From Owenia fusiformis (lineage: Eukaryota > Annelida > Polychaeta > Sabellida > Oweniidae): 64,000 bases of DNA. The stretch covers positions 10,314,432 to 10,378,431 of the forward strand of contig CAIIXF020000012.1 in assembly GCA_903813345.2 (NCBI GenBank), given 5' to 3'. Each line of letters opens with the position of its first letter. Positions within the stretch are counted from its first letter, which is position 1. Positions 8,348-17,994 of this stretch are shown here, in pieces. The position numbers and the translations under genes were made by a program. The notes under the pieces were generated by a model, which worked only from the letters and a program-made list of their open reading frames with translations, made no database searches and had not been told where the DNA came from.

Positions 8348-11300
8348 ATGCCAGTTGATACAAGGAATACAAAGTATCATAAAGGATTACCAGAGGAAAA
8401 TCCAACAAAAGAAATGGAGGATGATAAAGAGAAAAAGAAGCAGAAAGAAGAGGAGTATGAAGAAGCATCTGATGAGCCAGTTGAAGAAAAACACTCTATT
8501 GAGCCAGATCCTACGATGTTACAATTCAACCCCATACAGATGCAGCAACAGATGATGTTTATGATGACTTCAATGATGAAAAAGACCGAACAAGACAGAG
8601 AGATGTTCTTAAGACAAGAGAAGATAAGACTAGCTGAAATACAAGCTGAAAAAGAAGAAAGAAAGATTCAGGAACAACTTAGAAGAGAAGAAATCCAAGC
8701 TGAAAAAGAAGAACGGAAAAGAATTGAGGAACAAAGAAGGATAGACATAGAGGATGAAAGGAGATACCAAGAAGAATTAAGAAGAAGGGAGATTGAAGAA
8801 GAACGTAAACTTCGTCAAAAAGAAAGAAAAGAAGATAAAGAAGAAAAACACAAGCCAAAAGATCCGTTTATACCTAGATTAAGAGATAATGAAGACATTG
8901 AAAATTTCCTCACAATCTTCGAAAGAACTGCAACAATGTGCAAATGGCCTAAGGAATTTTGGACCCTAAAACTGGGAGCAAGCCTTACTGGGAAAGCACA
9001 AGAAGCATATGCAAGTGTAGATCAAGATAATGCAAGTGACTATGATATCGTCAAAGAGGCAATTTTAAAGCGCTATGCCATTAACGCAGAAACATATAGA
9101 AAGCGATTTAGAAACCTCAAACGAGAAGATGGAGAAGGAATACAACCGTTCACTATCAGACTTCGAGATGTTTTCAAGAAATGGATGAAAGGTGTTACAA
9201 CAGTTGAGGAGATGAGTGATGTTTTGATCAAAGAGCAGCTAGTTACTACTCTACCGGCAGAAGTACAGACGTGGGTCAAAGAAAACGATGCCAGTAACAC
9301 AGATGAAGTTATAAAGTTTGCTGATAACTTTCTAGAGGCAAGAAAATCCGATGCTGTATACTGGAATAAAAATGAGAGATGGAAGCCGTCAAATAGTAAC
9401 AGAAGATTTAGTGGTGCTGATTCATCTAACTGGAGACAACCTAGCATGAATTCAGGAGAGTGCTACAACTGCCATGAAAAGGGTCACGTTTCGAAGGATT
9501 GCCCTCAAGACATTATTTGCCGAAAATGTCGCCAACCTGGACATAAAGAAATTGAGTGTTCTTCAGATTTCAAGATCGGGCAGAGAAAATTACCAGATAC
9601 GTCAGATGGTAGACCCAAGTGTAATAATTGCGGATTGCGAAACCATAAAACGGAAGAATGCCGCGTGGATAAATCTCTACACTGTGAAAAATGCAATAGA
9701 TATGGGCACGTGAAAGAGAAATGTTATTTAGGATCGGGAAAACCAGCATTTTTATGTTCTTTACCTAAAGACATATTTTCACAATATAAATCAAGGAAAG
9801 ATGGAACAGTTTTAGCCAAGTTGAATGAGAAAGAAGATGTGGAGATGATACTTGACACAGGAAGCTTCAAAACTATTGTCAATAAAGACCTGATTCAAGA
9901 TGATTCAGTTACACATGACGAAACAGTTGAGATGACTTGTGTTCATGGAGATAGACAATCCTATCCAACTGCTGTTGTAGAGATCAACATAGAAGATGAA
10001 ATATACAAAATAAAGGCAGCTGTTTCTGACACACTTCCTGCTTCTGTACTGATTGGGCAAGATATCTTATCCAAACTGGATCAAGAGAAGATGGACAGAT
10101 ATATATACAAAACTAAAAGTAGGGCATTTGTTACCACTAGAAATCAGAAGAAAATGCAGGCTGAAGAAGAAAGGTCTGATCTAGAGAAGGATGAGCAGTC
10201 TAATGCAAAGCTGATACAAGTTGACGATGAAAACCATACAAATAGCAGTGAATATAGAGATGAGAAACTACCATTTCACTTTGACGAAACTCTGTTTAAA
10301 CCACCAACACAAATAAAACACAAGCCAACAAGAAGGGAGAAGAGACATCAAAGAAAGAACATGTGTAAAGTTGATGAGACAGATGCAAACATAGATGATA
10401 TCAGCCGAGAAGAGTTGATAAAGATGCAAGAAACAGATCATACACTTACCCATATTAGAAAATCTGTTATAATGATACCTGAAGAAGAACAAGCCACACC
10501 ATATTTTGCAAAGCGAGAAAACCTGATTGTTAGAAGAATCAAAAATCAAAATGGGGAAATCATGGAACAGATTGTACTACCACAAAAATGTAGAAAGAAA
10601 ACCTTGGAATTAGCTCACAGCATTCCTATCTCAGGACACCTTGGGATAAAGAAAACAACATTGAGAATCATGAAGAAGATGTTTTGGCCTGGAATCCATA
10701 GAGATGTGAAAGCATATTGCAACAGTTGTGATATCTGCCAAAAGACATCACGAAAGATGAATTCCAACAGAGCACAGATGATACCACTGCCAATTATCAC
10801 AGAACCATTTAGTGTTATTGGAATGGACATAGTAGGTCCATTAGAGAGATCAAAGAGAGGGAACAAATACATATTAGTAACAACAGATTATGGAACAAAA
10901 TACCCAGAAGCGGTGCCCATGAAAGTTACTGATTCCAAGAAGGTAGCGGAAGAGTTAATTGTGCAGTTTAGTAGAGTAGGAGTCCCGAAAGAAATTTTAT
11001 CTGACCAAGGCACAAATTTTCTGTCAAATCTAATGCAGGAGGTGTACAACATGATAGGGATAAAAGGAATAAAAACAACTCCATACCATCAGCAGACAAA
11101 TGGACAGACTGAGAGATATAATGGAGTTTTAGTTAAAATGATCAAAAAGCTGACAGCAGATAAACCAGAGAATTGGGATGTATATTTGCCATATTTACTG
11201 TTTGCCTATCGTGAAGTTCCACATGAGACAACTGGATTTTCTCCGTTTGAACTGCTATATGGAAGAGCAGTAAGGGGACCGATAGATATACTAGCTGAGA

Positions 11301-13147
11301 AATGGGAACCAAACACAGAAGCAAACACAAATGTTATCGAGTATGTGACACAGATGAGAGACAGAGTAATGGATACTAGAGAGATTGTGAAGAAGAATGT
11401 CGCAGAAGCAAAACACACACAGAAAAGGTATTACGATGAGAAATCACGAGACATAGAGTTTCATCCAGGAAATAACGTATTACTGTTATTGCCTTCAAGT
11501 AATATGAAGCTGCAAGCAAGATGGCAAGGACCATTTAAGATTGTGAAAAGGTGTAACAAAGTGAATTATGATGTTCAAATTGGAAACAAGGTGAAAACGT
11601 ACCATGTGAACCTGTTGAAACGGTACACAAGTCCAGATGACTTCTGTTGCTTCACTACAGAAACTATTCAAGAGGAGATACAAGAAGAGGATGATGACGA
11701 GGATTTTATGCCAATACAATGGCCAACAACAGTACAAGAGAATGAAGAAGTTAAATACAACATTTCACCTAACATATCAAGAGAGCAGAAGAGACGAGTT
11801 GAAACATTACTTCAAGAATACCAAGATGTATTGTCAGATGAGCCTGGGCTAACAGACATAATTGTGCACCATATCAACACTAAAGATTCAAAACCAGTCA
11901 GACAAAAGCTTAGAAGGTTTCCAAAAGCATATGTTGAGTTAATGAAAGAGAAAGTAAACAAAATGGTTTCCAAAGGGATAATGGAGCCATCTGTAAGTGA
12001 ATGGGGAGCCAACTTTGTATTTGTACCGAAGAAAAATGGTGAGCTACGAGACTGTGTCGATTTTAGAGACCTGAATAAAGTAACAGAGTTTGACGCCTAC
12101 CCAATGCCACGGATAGATGAAATTTTAGATGGGCTAGCAACAGCTGTATTCATTACAGTCATGGATTTATGCCGAGGTTTTTGGCAAATTCCTCTGAGTG
12201 AAGATTCCAAGGAGAAGACATCAGTTTTAACTCCTTTCGGAACATTTCAATTTAAACGAATGCCATTTGGTTTACATGGGGCACCAGCAACATTCCAGAG
12301 AGCAATGGACAAGATGTTAGAAGGAGCAGAAACCTTTTCTGATGCTTATTTCGATGACCTTGTGATCTTCAGCAGCAGCTTTGAGGCCCACCTTTGTGAC
12401 ATCAGACATATACTAGAAAGGTTGAGAAAACATGATTTAACTGCAAAACCATCTAAATGTAAATTTGCCTATGAGGAAGCAGAATATCTAGGACATAGAG
12501 TTGGAGGTGGTATAGTAAGACCAAGCTCAGAGAAGACAGAGTCAATTCAAAAATTTGAGAAACCACACACTAAGAAGAACCTGAGAACATTCTTAGGAAT
12601 GACGGGATACTTTCGGAAATTCATTCCAAAGTATGCAGACATAGCCTTTCCACTGACAGAGTTAACTAAGAAATCAGTAGCAGTGAAAATACCATGGGGA
12701 AGTAAAGAACAAACTGCAGTAGAGACGTTGAAGAAGGCTTTGTGTTCTGAACCAATCCTTAAGAGCCCAGACTTCACGAAACAGTTTCTTGTGATCACAG
12801 ATGCCTCTGATATAGGAATCTCTGGAGTATTGAGTCAGAATTTCAAGGATGGTGAACACCCAATCATGTATCTTAGTCGCAAGTTACTTCCAAGGGAGAA
12901 AAACTATGCGGTGATAGAGAAAGAATGTCTTGCGATTGTATGGGCCATCAATTACTTGAGATATTACCTACTAGGACGAAAATTTGTTGTGGTTACCGAT
13001 CACAATCCACTAAAATGGCTGAACGAAATGCATAACAATAACCAGAGGCTTACAAGATGGATACTTAATTTACAGCAGTACGATTTCAAAGTAATGCACA
13101 GATCTGGCAAACTTAATGGATGTGCAGATGCTTTATCCAGACTGTAA
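8348..13147 (+). CDS. Gag-Pol polyprotein of Gmr1-type retrotransposon
   Basis: One 1,599-residue frame. Order: charged coiled region rich in Glu/Lys/Arg (about 20-175); capsid, whose C-terminal part (about 250-333, with WMKG, EEMSDVLIKEQL, LPAEVQTWV) resembles the vertebrate SCAN domain; four CCHC zinc knuckles (372-459); aspartic protease with DTGS at 503-506; integrase with HHCC finger (H757, H764, C794, C797) and catalytic D827, D886 and E922 (D-x35-E), then a GPF-type module (WQGPFKI); reverse transcriptase with YFDD at 1334-1337; RNase H (TDAS at 1484-1487, DHNP at 1551-1554). Gag and Pol are fused without frameshift. Putting integrase before RT is the Ty1/copia order on a Ty3/gypsy-type enzyme set. 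ATG at 8348 is the first in-frame start after the leader. All catalytic residues are present. Confidence 0.95.
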   Translation: MPVDTRNTKYHKGLPEENPTKEMEDDKEKKKQKEEEYEEASDEPVEEKHSIEPDPTMLQFNPIQMQQQMMFMMTSMMKKTEQDREMFLRQEKIRLAEIQAEKEERKIQEQLRREEIQAEKEERKRIEEQRRIDIEDERRYQEELRRREIEEERKLRQKERKEDKEEKHKPKDPFIPRLRDNEDIENFLTIFERTATMCKWPKEFWTLKLGASLTGKAQEAYASVDQDNASDYDIVKEAILKRYAINAETYRKRFRNLKREDGEGIQPFTIRLRDVFKKWMKGVTTVEEMSDVLIKEQLVTTLPAEVQTWVKENDASNTDEVIKFADNFLEARKSDAVYWNKNERWKPSNSNRRFSGADSSNWRQPSMNSGECYNCHEKGHVSKDCPQDIICRKCRQPGHKEIECSSDFKIGQRKLPDTSDGRPKCNNCGLRNHKTEECRVDKSLHCEKCNRYGHVKEKCYLGSGKPAFLCSLPKDIFSQYKSRKDGTVLAKLNEKEDVEMILDTGSFKTIVNKDLIQDDSVTHDETVEMTCVHGDRQSYPTAVVEINIEDEIYKIKAAVSDTLPASVLIGQDILSKLDQEKMDRYIYKTKSRAFVTTRNQKKMQAEEERSDLEKDEQSNAKLIQVDDENHTNSSEYRDEKLPFHFDETLFKPPTQIKHKPTRREKRHQRKNMCKVDETDANIDDISREELIKMQETDHTLTHIRKSVIMIPEEEQATPYFAKRENLIVRRIKNQNGEIMEQIVLPQKCRKKTLELAHSIPISGHLGIKKTTLRIMKKMFWPGIHRDVKAYCNSCDICQKTSRKMNSNRAQMIPLPIITEPFSVIGMDIVGPLERSKRGNKYILVTTDYGTKYPEAVPMKVTDSKKVAEELIVQFSRVGVPKEILSDQGTNFLSNLMQEVYNMIGIKGIKTTPYHQQTNGQTERYNGVLVKMIKKLTADKPENWDVYLPYLLFAYREVPHETTGFSPFELLYGRAVRGPIDILAEKWEPNTEANTNVIEYVTQMRDRVMDTREIVKKNVAEAKHTQKRYYDEKSRDIEFHPGNNVLLLLPSSNMKLQARWQGPFKIVKRCNKVNYDVQIGNKVKTYHVNLLKRYTSPDDFCCFTTETIQEEIQEEDDDEDFMPIQWPTTVQENEEVKYNISPNISREQKRRVETLLQEYQDVLSDEPGLTDIIVHHINTKDSKPVRQKLRRFPKAYVELMKEKVNKMVSKGIMEPSVSEWGANFVFVPKKNGELRDCVDFRDLNKVTEFDAYPMPRIDEILDGLATAVFITVMDLCRGFWQIPLSEDSKEKTSVLTPFGTFQFKRMPFGLHGAPATFQRAMDKMLEGAETFSDAYFDDLVIFSSSFEAHLCDIRHILERLRKHDLTAKPSKCKFAYEEAEYLGHRVGGGIVRPSSEKTESIQKFEKPHTKKNLRTFLGMTGYFRKFIPKYADIAFPLTELTKKSVAVKIPWGSKEQTAVETLKKALCSEPILKSPDFTKQFLVITDASDIGISGVLSQNFKDGEHPIMYLSRKLLPREKNYAVIEKECLAIVWAINYLRYYLLGRKFVVVTDHNPLKWLNEMHNNNQRLTRWILNLQQYDFKVMHRSGKLNGCADALSRL

Positions 13148-13338
13148 GAGTATACAGAGAAATAACATAAAAACTTAAGTGACAGAGACACTGTTGATAT
13201 AGAGAAAAGGGTAGTTTTACATAAGATAAAAAAAAAGAAAAAAAAAGTTTAAACTTAGAGAAGACATCTAAATGAATTTTATGATCTGCAAGTCGCAGAT
13301 GATTTTAATCTTAAAGCTGGCTGAGTATCGCCATCTCG

Positions 13339-13352
13339 AAAAAAGGGGGAGA
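13339..13352 (+). other. Polypurine tract
   Basis: An A/G-only stretch (AAAAAAGGGGGAGA) stands right before the 3' LTR, the expected primer for plus-strand DNA synthesis. Confidence 0.85.
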
Positions 13353-13714
13353 TGTGATGTAAACAGAGTAATTATAAGAAGTTAGTGTAGATATTGAGCC
13401 AATTTACAAGTAAGTGTGAAATAGTAAGATTAATTAGTAGAGTAAAAGTTACAGGCAGTTAGAAGAAGTTCAGTTGACCTCAGAGAGAGATAGAGTTAGA
13501 GAGAGAGTATAATGAGAACCTGAGCTGAGATGAGATATGAAACAATTAATAAACATAATTAGAAGCCTAGAAACCTAAAATAAGAAGTTATATCCAAGAA
13601 CAAATAATACAAGAAGCAAGCTGTAGAAATATTAGATCATCGTTACGGGGCGCCCCCTAGAAGATAACATCAGGACATCCTGTATCCGAAGGTAAATGAA
13701 CAGCTTCTTTGGCA
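13353..13714 (+). repeat. 3' LTR (362 bp)
   Basis: Matches the 5' LTR throughout. It supplies an ATG at 13696 that is in frame with the downstream UGT half. Confidence 0.95.
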
Positions 13715-13719
13715 CTAAC
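13715..13719 (+). repeat. Target-site duplication, right copy (CTAAC)
   Basis: Second copy of the 5 bp duplication at 6972-6976. Confidence 0.95.
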
Positions 13720-14496
13720 CATAAATATATTGGAGGGTATACTCTACAACCATCAAAGGCTCTTCCTGATTATATTACTAAGCTTCTTGATGACTCACCA
13801 TTCAATGATTTCATCATTGTGAGCTTTGGATCATACGTTAAGGCCTTGATGAATCCCGAAAAATATGAAGTTCTTGCTGAAGCATTCGCAAGACTCCCAT
13901 ATACAGTACTATGGAAACACACTGAGAAGCCACCAGCTAACCTTGGAAAGAATACCCATTTAATAAAATGGCTTCCTCAAAATGATTTGCTGGGTGATTC
14001 AAGAACACGCCTGTTTGTGACACATTGTGGAGTTAGCTCTACATTCGAGACAATATACCATGGTGTACCTGTTGTAGCTATTCCTCTTGGATTAGATCAA
14101 TATAAACATGCAACTGAACTAACTTGTCGTCATAACATGGGAGTAGTAATTGATATACACACCCTACAGGCTAATGCACTTGAGGAAGCTATTCTAAGTG
14201 TTCTTTCTAATACAGAGTATGTTGAAAATGCGAGGAAGGCAAGTCGTTTGATCAGAGACAATCCTGTGTCTCCAAAAGAAACATTGCTGTACTGGGTCAA
14301 TTATGTTATTAAACATGGTGGAGCTGACCATTTTAAATCCGAAGGAATGGAAAATCTCTCATGGTATCAGTACTTCTTGTTGGATATCATTGGACTGGCA
14401 CTTTTGATTTTTGATATACTTGCAATTGTATGCTTCTTTTCATGCCGATTCATGATAAGATGCTTCAAAAATTACTCTAAAAGGAAACAAGATTGA
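13720..14496 (+). pseudogene. UGT (plus subtype), 3' half after the LTR insertion
   Basis: 258 intact codons: UDP-sugar-binding half with WLPQNDLL and the UGT signature (FVTHCGVSS to GLDQ), transmembrane helix (FLLDIIGLALLIFDILAI) and tail KRKQD. Almost identical to the C-terminal half of the gene at 26646. Through the LTR-derived ATG at 13696 the frame extends upstream by eight codons, so a 266-residue C-terminal fragment could be translated from an LTR-started transcript. It would have no signal peptide. Confidence 0.88.
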
Positions 14497-15821
14497 GCCG
14501 AGTTAATGTACATTTGTGTGTTTGAAGTGACTTCAAAATGTGACTTCAAAATATCAGATTTATTATCCTGTGAGTCTTAAGTTCACGTAGGGATATTTAT
14601 GAAAATCACATCTGTCATCAAATAATTAACATATTTGCCATAACTTGGATACTATTCAGACATATTTATTTCATATTGCTTATGCTCCATTGGTTAGGAA
14701 GGATGTCTTACATTTCCTTTTCAAATGCTACCCTTAAATGATCCAGAGACATATAAAAGTTTATATTTTTATATGATTTTTAAAATTGCTCAACGCGCAT
14801 GACGGAATAAACTTCAATTCATTAATATAAATATACATAAACCTTTACCTCAAAAGCTTAAACATAAAATATTACTGTTAAAACTAACAAAACTGACCAA
14901 TTAAACATTTTCTCATGAAATTGTGCATCAGGATTTTACCAAGGGGGTTCATCTTCATCCAAAACAAAAAAAAACAGTCTCCATCATAGCTTGCACTTAA
15001 AGCCTTATTCTCCACTTTGTTTGCCAGAGCACATTGTTTTCCTCAGCACCATGAACAAAGTGGGGGGGGGGGGTGTACTGTATTTGCTCCAAATGCACCC
15101 CCCCCTGCATAAGCCCATATGCACCAAGTGTTGTTGTTACATTGCAATGGAAACTGTATTGTTAAACACAGTCTTGCTAGCTATTGTAATATGATGCCAT
15201 AAATATAAAAAACATTTTCAGTTGCTTGAAAGAGATTTTAAGAATAAATCGAAATATTACCAAACTAAATCATGTTTTATTTGTTAAATAAATTGCCTTT
15301 TAGATTTATTCACTATAACTAAATTGTTTTCAAGAGACCAATAAACTATCATATCATTTATATTCATACAAGTAATATTACTCAGTCTCAAATGAGGTGG
15401 GTTAGAAAAGAGTGTCACAGAGTCTAAATAAATGTCAAAAGATCATCATAACTAGTAACTATGATGTTTAATTTCAACCTTTATTCATTTTACAAAATAT
15501 CAATATATATTTACTGTATAAGTGGTAATTTTGCCTAATCATTTAATTTGCCTATTTCCTAATTTTTGCTAGGTTCGGAAAATTAAATGTCGGAAATATT
15601 GTCTTTATAATGTTATCCAATGGGAGGTTTCTTGTCATTAGGAAAATTAGAATTAGGAAATTGATGAAATTTGACCATTCGGAAAATTAACCACTCAGAT
15701 TAAATACCACTTATACAGTATACTCTATATAAAAATTCAGTTTTCTCGTTACAGTTATTTATATGGGTTTGTTAAATTCCTGCACTGACTATGCATGTTA
15801 TTCCATTAAAAAAGCTTATCA
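14497..15821. other. Convergent 3' spacer
   Basis: About 1.3 kb of AT-rich sequence with a G-run and a C-run near 15060-15110. Most of it recurs after the gene at 26646 (28218-29115) and again before 33238-33480. It is the empty counterpart of the 4.1 kb element at 29116 (site near 15312). No gene is seen. Confidence 0.65.
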
Positions 15822-17468
15822 TTAATCTTGTTTAATTTTAAGCCATGACTTGAAGCATCTTATCATGAATCGGTATAAATAGAAACAAACAATAGCAAGT
15901 ATAACCAAAGTTAGTAGTACAAGTCCAATGATATCCAACAAGAAATACTGATACCATGAGAGATTTTTCATTCCCTGGGATTTCAAATGATCAGCTCCAT
16001 CATGTTTAATAACATAATTCACCCAGTACAGCAATGTTTCTCTTGGAGACACAGGATTGTCTTTGAACAAATCACTTGCTTTCCTTGCATTTTCTGTATA
16101 TTTTGGATCAGAAAGTACATTAAGAATAGCTTGCTCAAGTTCATCGGCCACAAGAGTGTTAATATCCAATGTTAGTCCCATTTGTAAATGGTTGCTTAAT
16201 AGATTTGCATTTTTAGGCTGATCAAACGATAATGGCAAGGCAACAACTGGTACACCATGGTAAATTGTCTCCAAGTATGAGCTCCTTCCACAATGTGTAA
16301 CAAACTGGCGTGTTTTTGAATATCCCAGCAAATCTTTCTGAGGTAGCCATTTTATCAAATGAGTGTTCTTTCCTAGGTTAGTGGGTGGCTTCTCATTATG
16401 TTTCCATAGAACAGTATATGGTAGTCTTGCAAAAGCTTCAGCAAGAACTTCATATTTTTCAGGATTCACCAAATCTTTAACAAGTGAACCAAAGCTTACA
16501 ATGATAATATCATCAAATTGTGAGTCAGCTAGTATGCCATTGATATTTTTAGGAAGAGGCTTTGGTGGTTCAAGTGTATAACCACCAATGTATACATGGT
16601 TGGGCATGAGCGGTCTTGGGTACTCCAATGCAATATGACTGTTACTCATTACAAGATCTACTCGCTGGTGATCAATGGGGATATTTAAATTATACTCTTC
16701 ATTCAGTCTCTTTAGCTCCCCTTTAATAGGATATATTGCAAGTGCATTTGCAAGATGGGTTGCCGCATTGAGTAACCTTTCTATGAATGTCATTTTATCT
16801 GAGAACTTTGTAAGTGTATTAGGAACAAATGACCATGGGACAGGGTGGCCTACAGGGCCAGTTATGAGATCTGTATATGTCCCTTCAATTGCGTACAAAA
16901 TAGTTGGTATATCTAATACTCCAGTCATGACAATTCCTGATATTTCAACGTGATCCACAATGAGTAAATCATAGTTTTTCTTCTTGATTGTTTCTAATAG
17001 ATTGCTCTTCATTAGGCCATTTGTGATATCTCGTGAGTAATTAGATAGTATCTCCATTAGAGTGAATACTGAAGCATCATGCATTTTTTCAACAACCTTC
17101 GGATGATCACATGGTATGAAATCTTCAGGTAATGCATATTCAAATGTTGTGATATTTGGTGATTCAAATCGTGGCTTTCCTAATTTGTTGTTTGTCAACA
17201 TGGTGACGGAATGTCCCCCTTCTGTAAGAATATCAGCCATTTTTTCCATGTTTTGCAGTCTTGAATTTCGTCTGCATTGGCTAGAAATTATTAAGATCTC
17301 CTCTCCTTTAGTGATGTCAATATCCACAAGAACCAGGATCAATACAAGTATACTCAATCCACTTAAGTTTAAATTCTCTATTTTGTGTAAAACTGACGAC
17401 AATCCAAAAAGTCTATTGCTCTCTAAGATGTCCCCCTGCCTTGAAATGTCTTTAACCATGCACTTCAT
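15822..17468 (-). CDS. UGT (minus subtype) with lost ancestral start codon
   Basis: The frame is open for 548 residues and carries all late UGT features: WLPQKDLL, signature FVTHCGRSS to SFDQ, transmembrane helix and tail KIKQD. Arg again replaces the catalytic His (NSRLQN). However, the ATG that starts the paralogues (MPN) reads ATA here, so the frame must begin 28 codons or more upstream, at 17468, in sequence that is promoter and 5' UTR in the sister genes. If transcription starts where it does in the paralogues, the first in-frame ATG is past the signal peptide (NMEKM), giving a protein that would not enter the ER. Either the start has moved upstream or this is a young pseudogene. No other damage is seen. 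Confidence 0.7.
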   Translation of the reverse strand: MKCMVKDISRQGDILESNRLFGLSSVLHKIENLNLSGLSILVLILVLVDIDITKGEEILIISSQCRRNSRLQNMEKMADILTEGGHSVTMLTNNKLGKPRFESPNITTFEYALPEDFIPCDHPKVVEKMHDASVFTLMEILSNYSRDITNGLMKSNLLETIKKKNYDLLIVDHVEISGIVMTGVLDIPTILYAIEGTYTDLITGPVGHPVPWSFVPNTLTKFSDKMTFIERLLNAATHLANALAIYPIKGELKRLNEEYNLNIPIDHQRVDLVMSNSHIALEYPRPLMPNHVYIGGYTLEPPKPLPKNINGILADSQFDDIIIVSFGSLVKDLVNPEKYEVLAEAFARLPYTVLWKHNEKPPTNLGKNTHLIKWLPQKDLLGYSKTRQFVTHCGRSSYLETIYHGVPVVALPLSFDQPKNANLLSNHLQMGLTLDINTLVADELEQAILNVLSDPKYTENARKASDLFKDNPVSPRETLLYWVNYVIKHDGADHLKSQGMKNLSWYQYFLLDIIGLVLLTLVILAIVCFYLYRFMIRCFKSWLKIKQD

Positions 17469-17994
17469 GTATAGGACTACCTAGATGTGCTTGAAATGTG
17501 CGACTAGAAAGAACATACTTTATGCACTGCTTCAAAGCTGTATGTAAGCAAATGGTTGTTTAGCAAGATATTTAACACCTAGAAATTTCCTATGAAATTT
17601 ATAAGAAGGAAGACAAAGTAGTCTAAAGGTGCTTTTCACACAGATGTGCACTCATACATTAGTGAGGGGCAACCATTGAAACTTGGAGGAGCATACATTA
17701 TTACTTACCTAACTTTTTAAACAACTGAAAAAAATCTTTTTTCTTTGAATCCAATTTTGAAAACCTGACGCAATGCTCATATCTAAAATCTTGGAGTTGA
17801 ATGCCATTTTATAGAAATGTCATAGTAATGTGCAAAATACTTTTTCTACCATATAATATGTAAACTCCCAAATGTTTATGGATGCACTTGTTTTTTATGT
17901 AGCACTGAGTTGTATGTTTTATGTCTTTGCATAAACTTTTTAAACAGACTGCATTCAACACAAATTTAAGTTGGCCTTATCTTAAACTAGCACG
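17469..17994. promoter_or_regulatory. Compact divergent promoter between two UGT loci
   Basis: Only 526 bp separate the divergent frames, against 2.1 kb and 3.6 kb for the other pairs. It keeps pieces of the paralogous spacers (for example the GAGGGGCAACCATT block near 17664 and the CATAAAC box at 17930), so it is a shortened version of the same spacer. Confidence 0.5.
17930..17936 (+). promoter_or_regulatory. Degraded TATA-like box
   Basis: CATAAAC, 65 bp before the ATG at 17995, aligned with TATAAAC of the two sister plus-strand genes. The first base has changed. Confidence 0.3.

Larger units (their letters stand above)
6977..13714 (+). mobile_element. Full-length Ty3/gypsy-class LTR retrotransposon with Gmr1-type pol order
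   Basis: 6,738 bp, bounded by 362 bp LTRs that look identical base for base, flanked by CTAAC duplications, with a primer-binding region after the 5' LTR, a polypurine tract before the 3' LTR and one intact 1,599-codon Gag-Pol frame. Integrase precedes reverse transcriptase, the defining trait of the Gmr1 group. All parts needed for autonomous movement appear present, and there is no envelope gene. Identical LTRs mean insertion was very recent. Confidence 0.95.
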
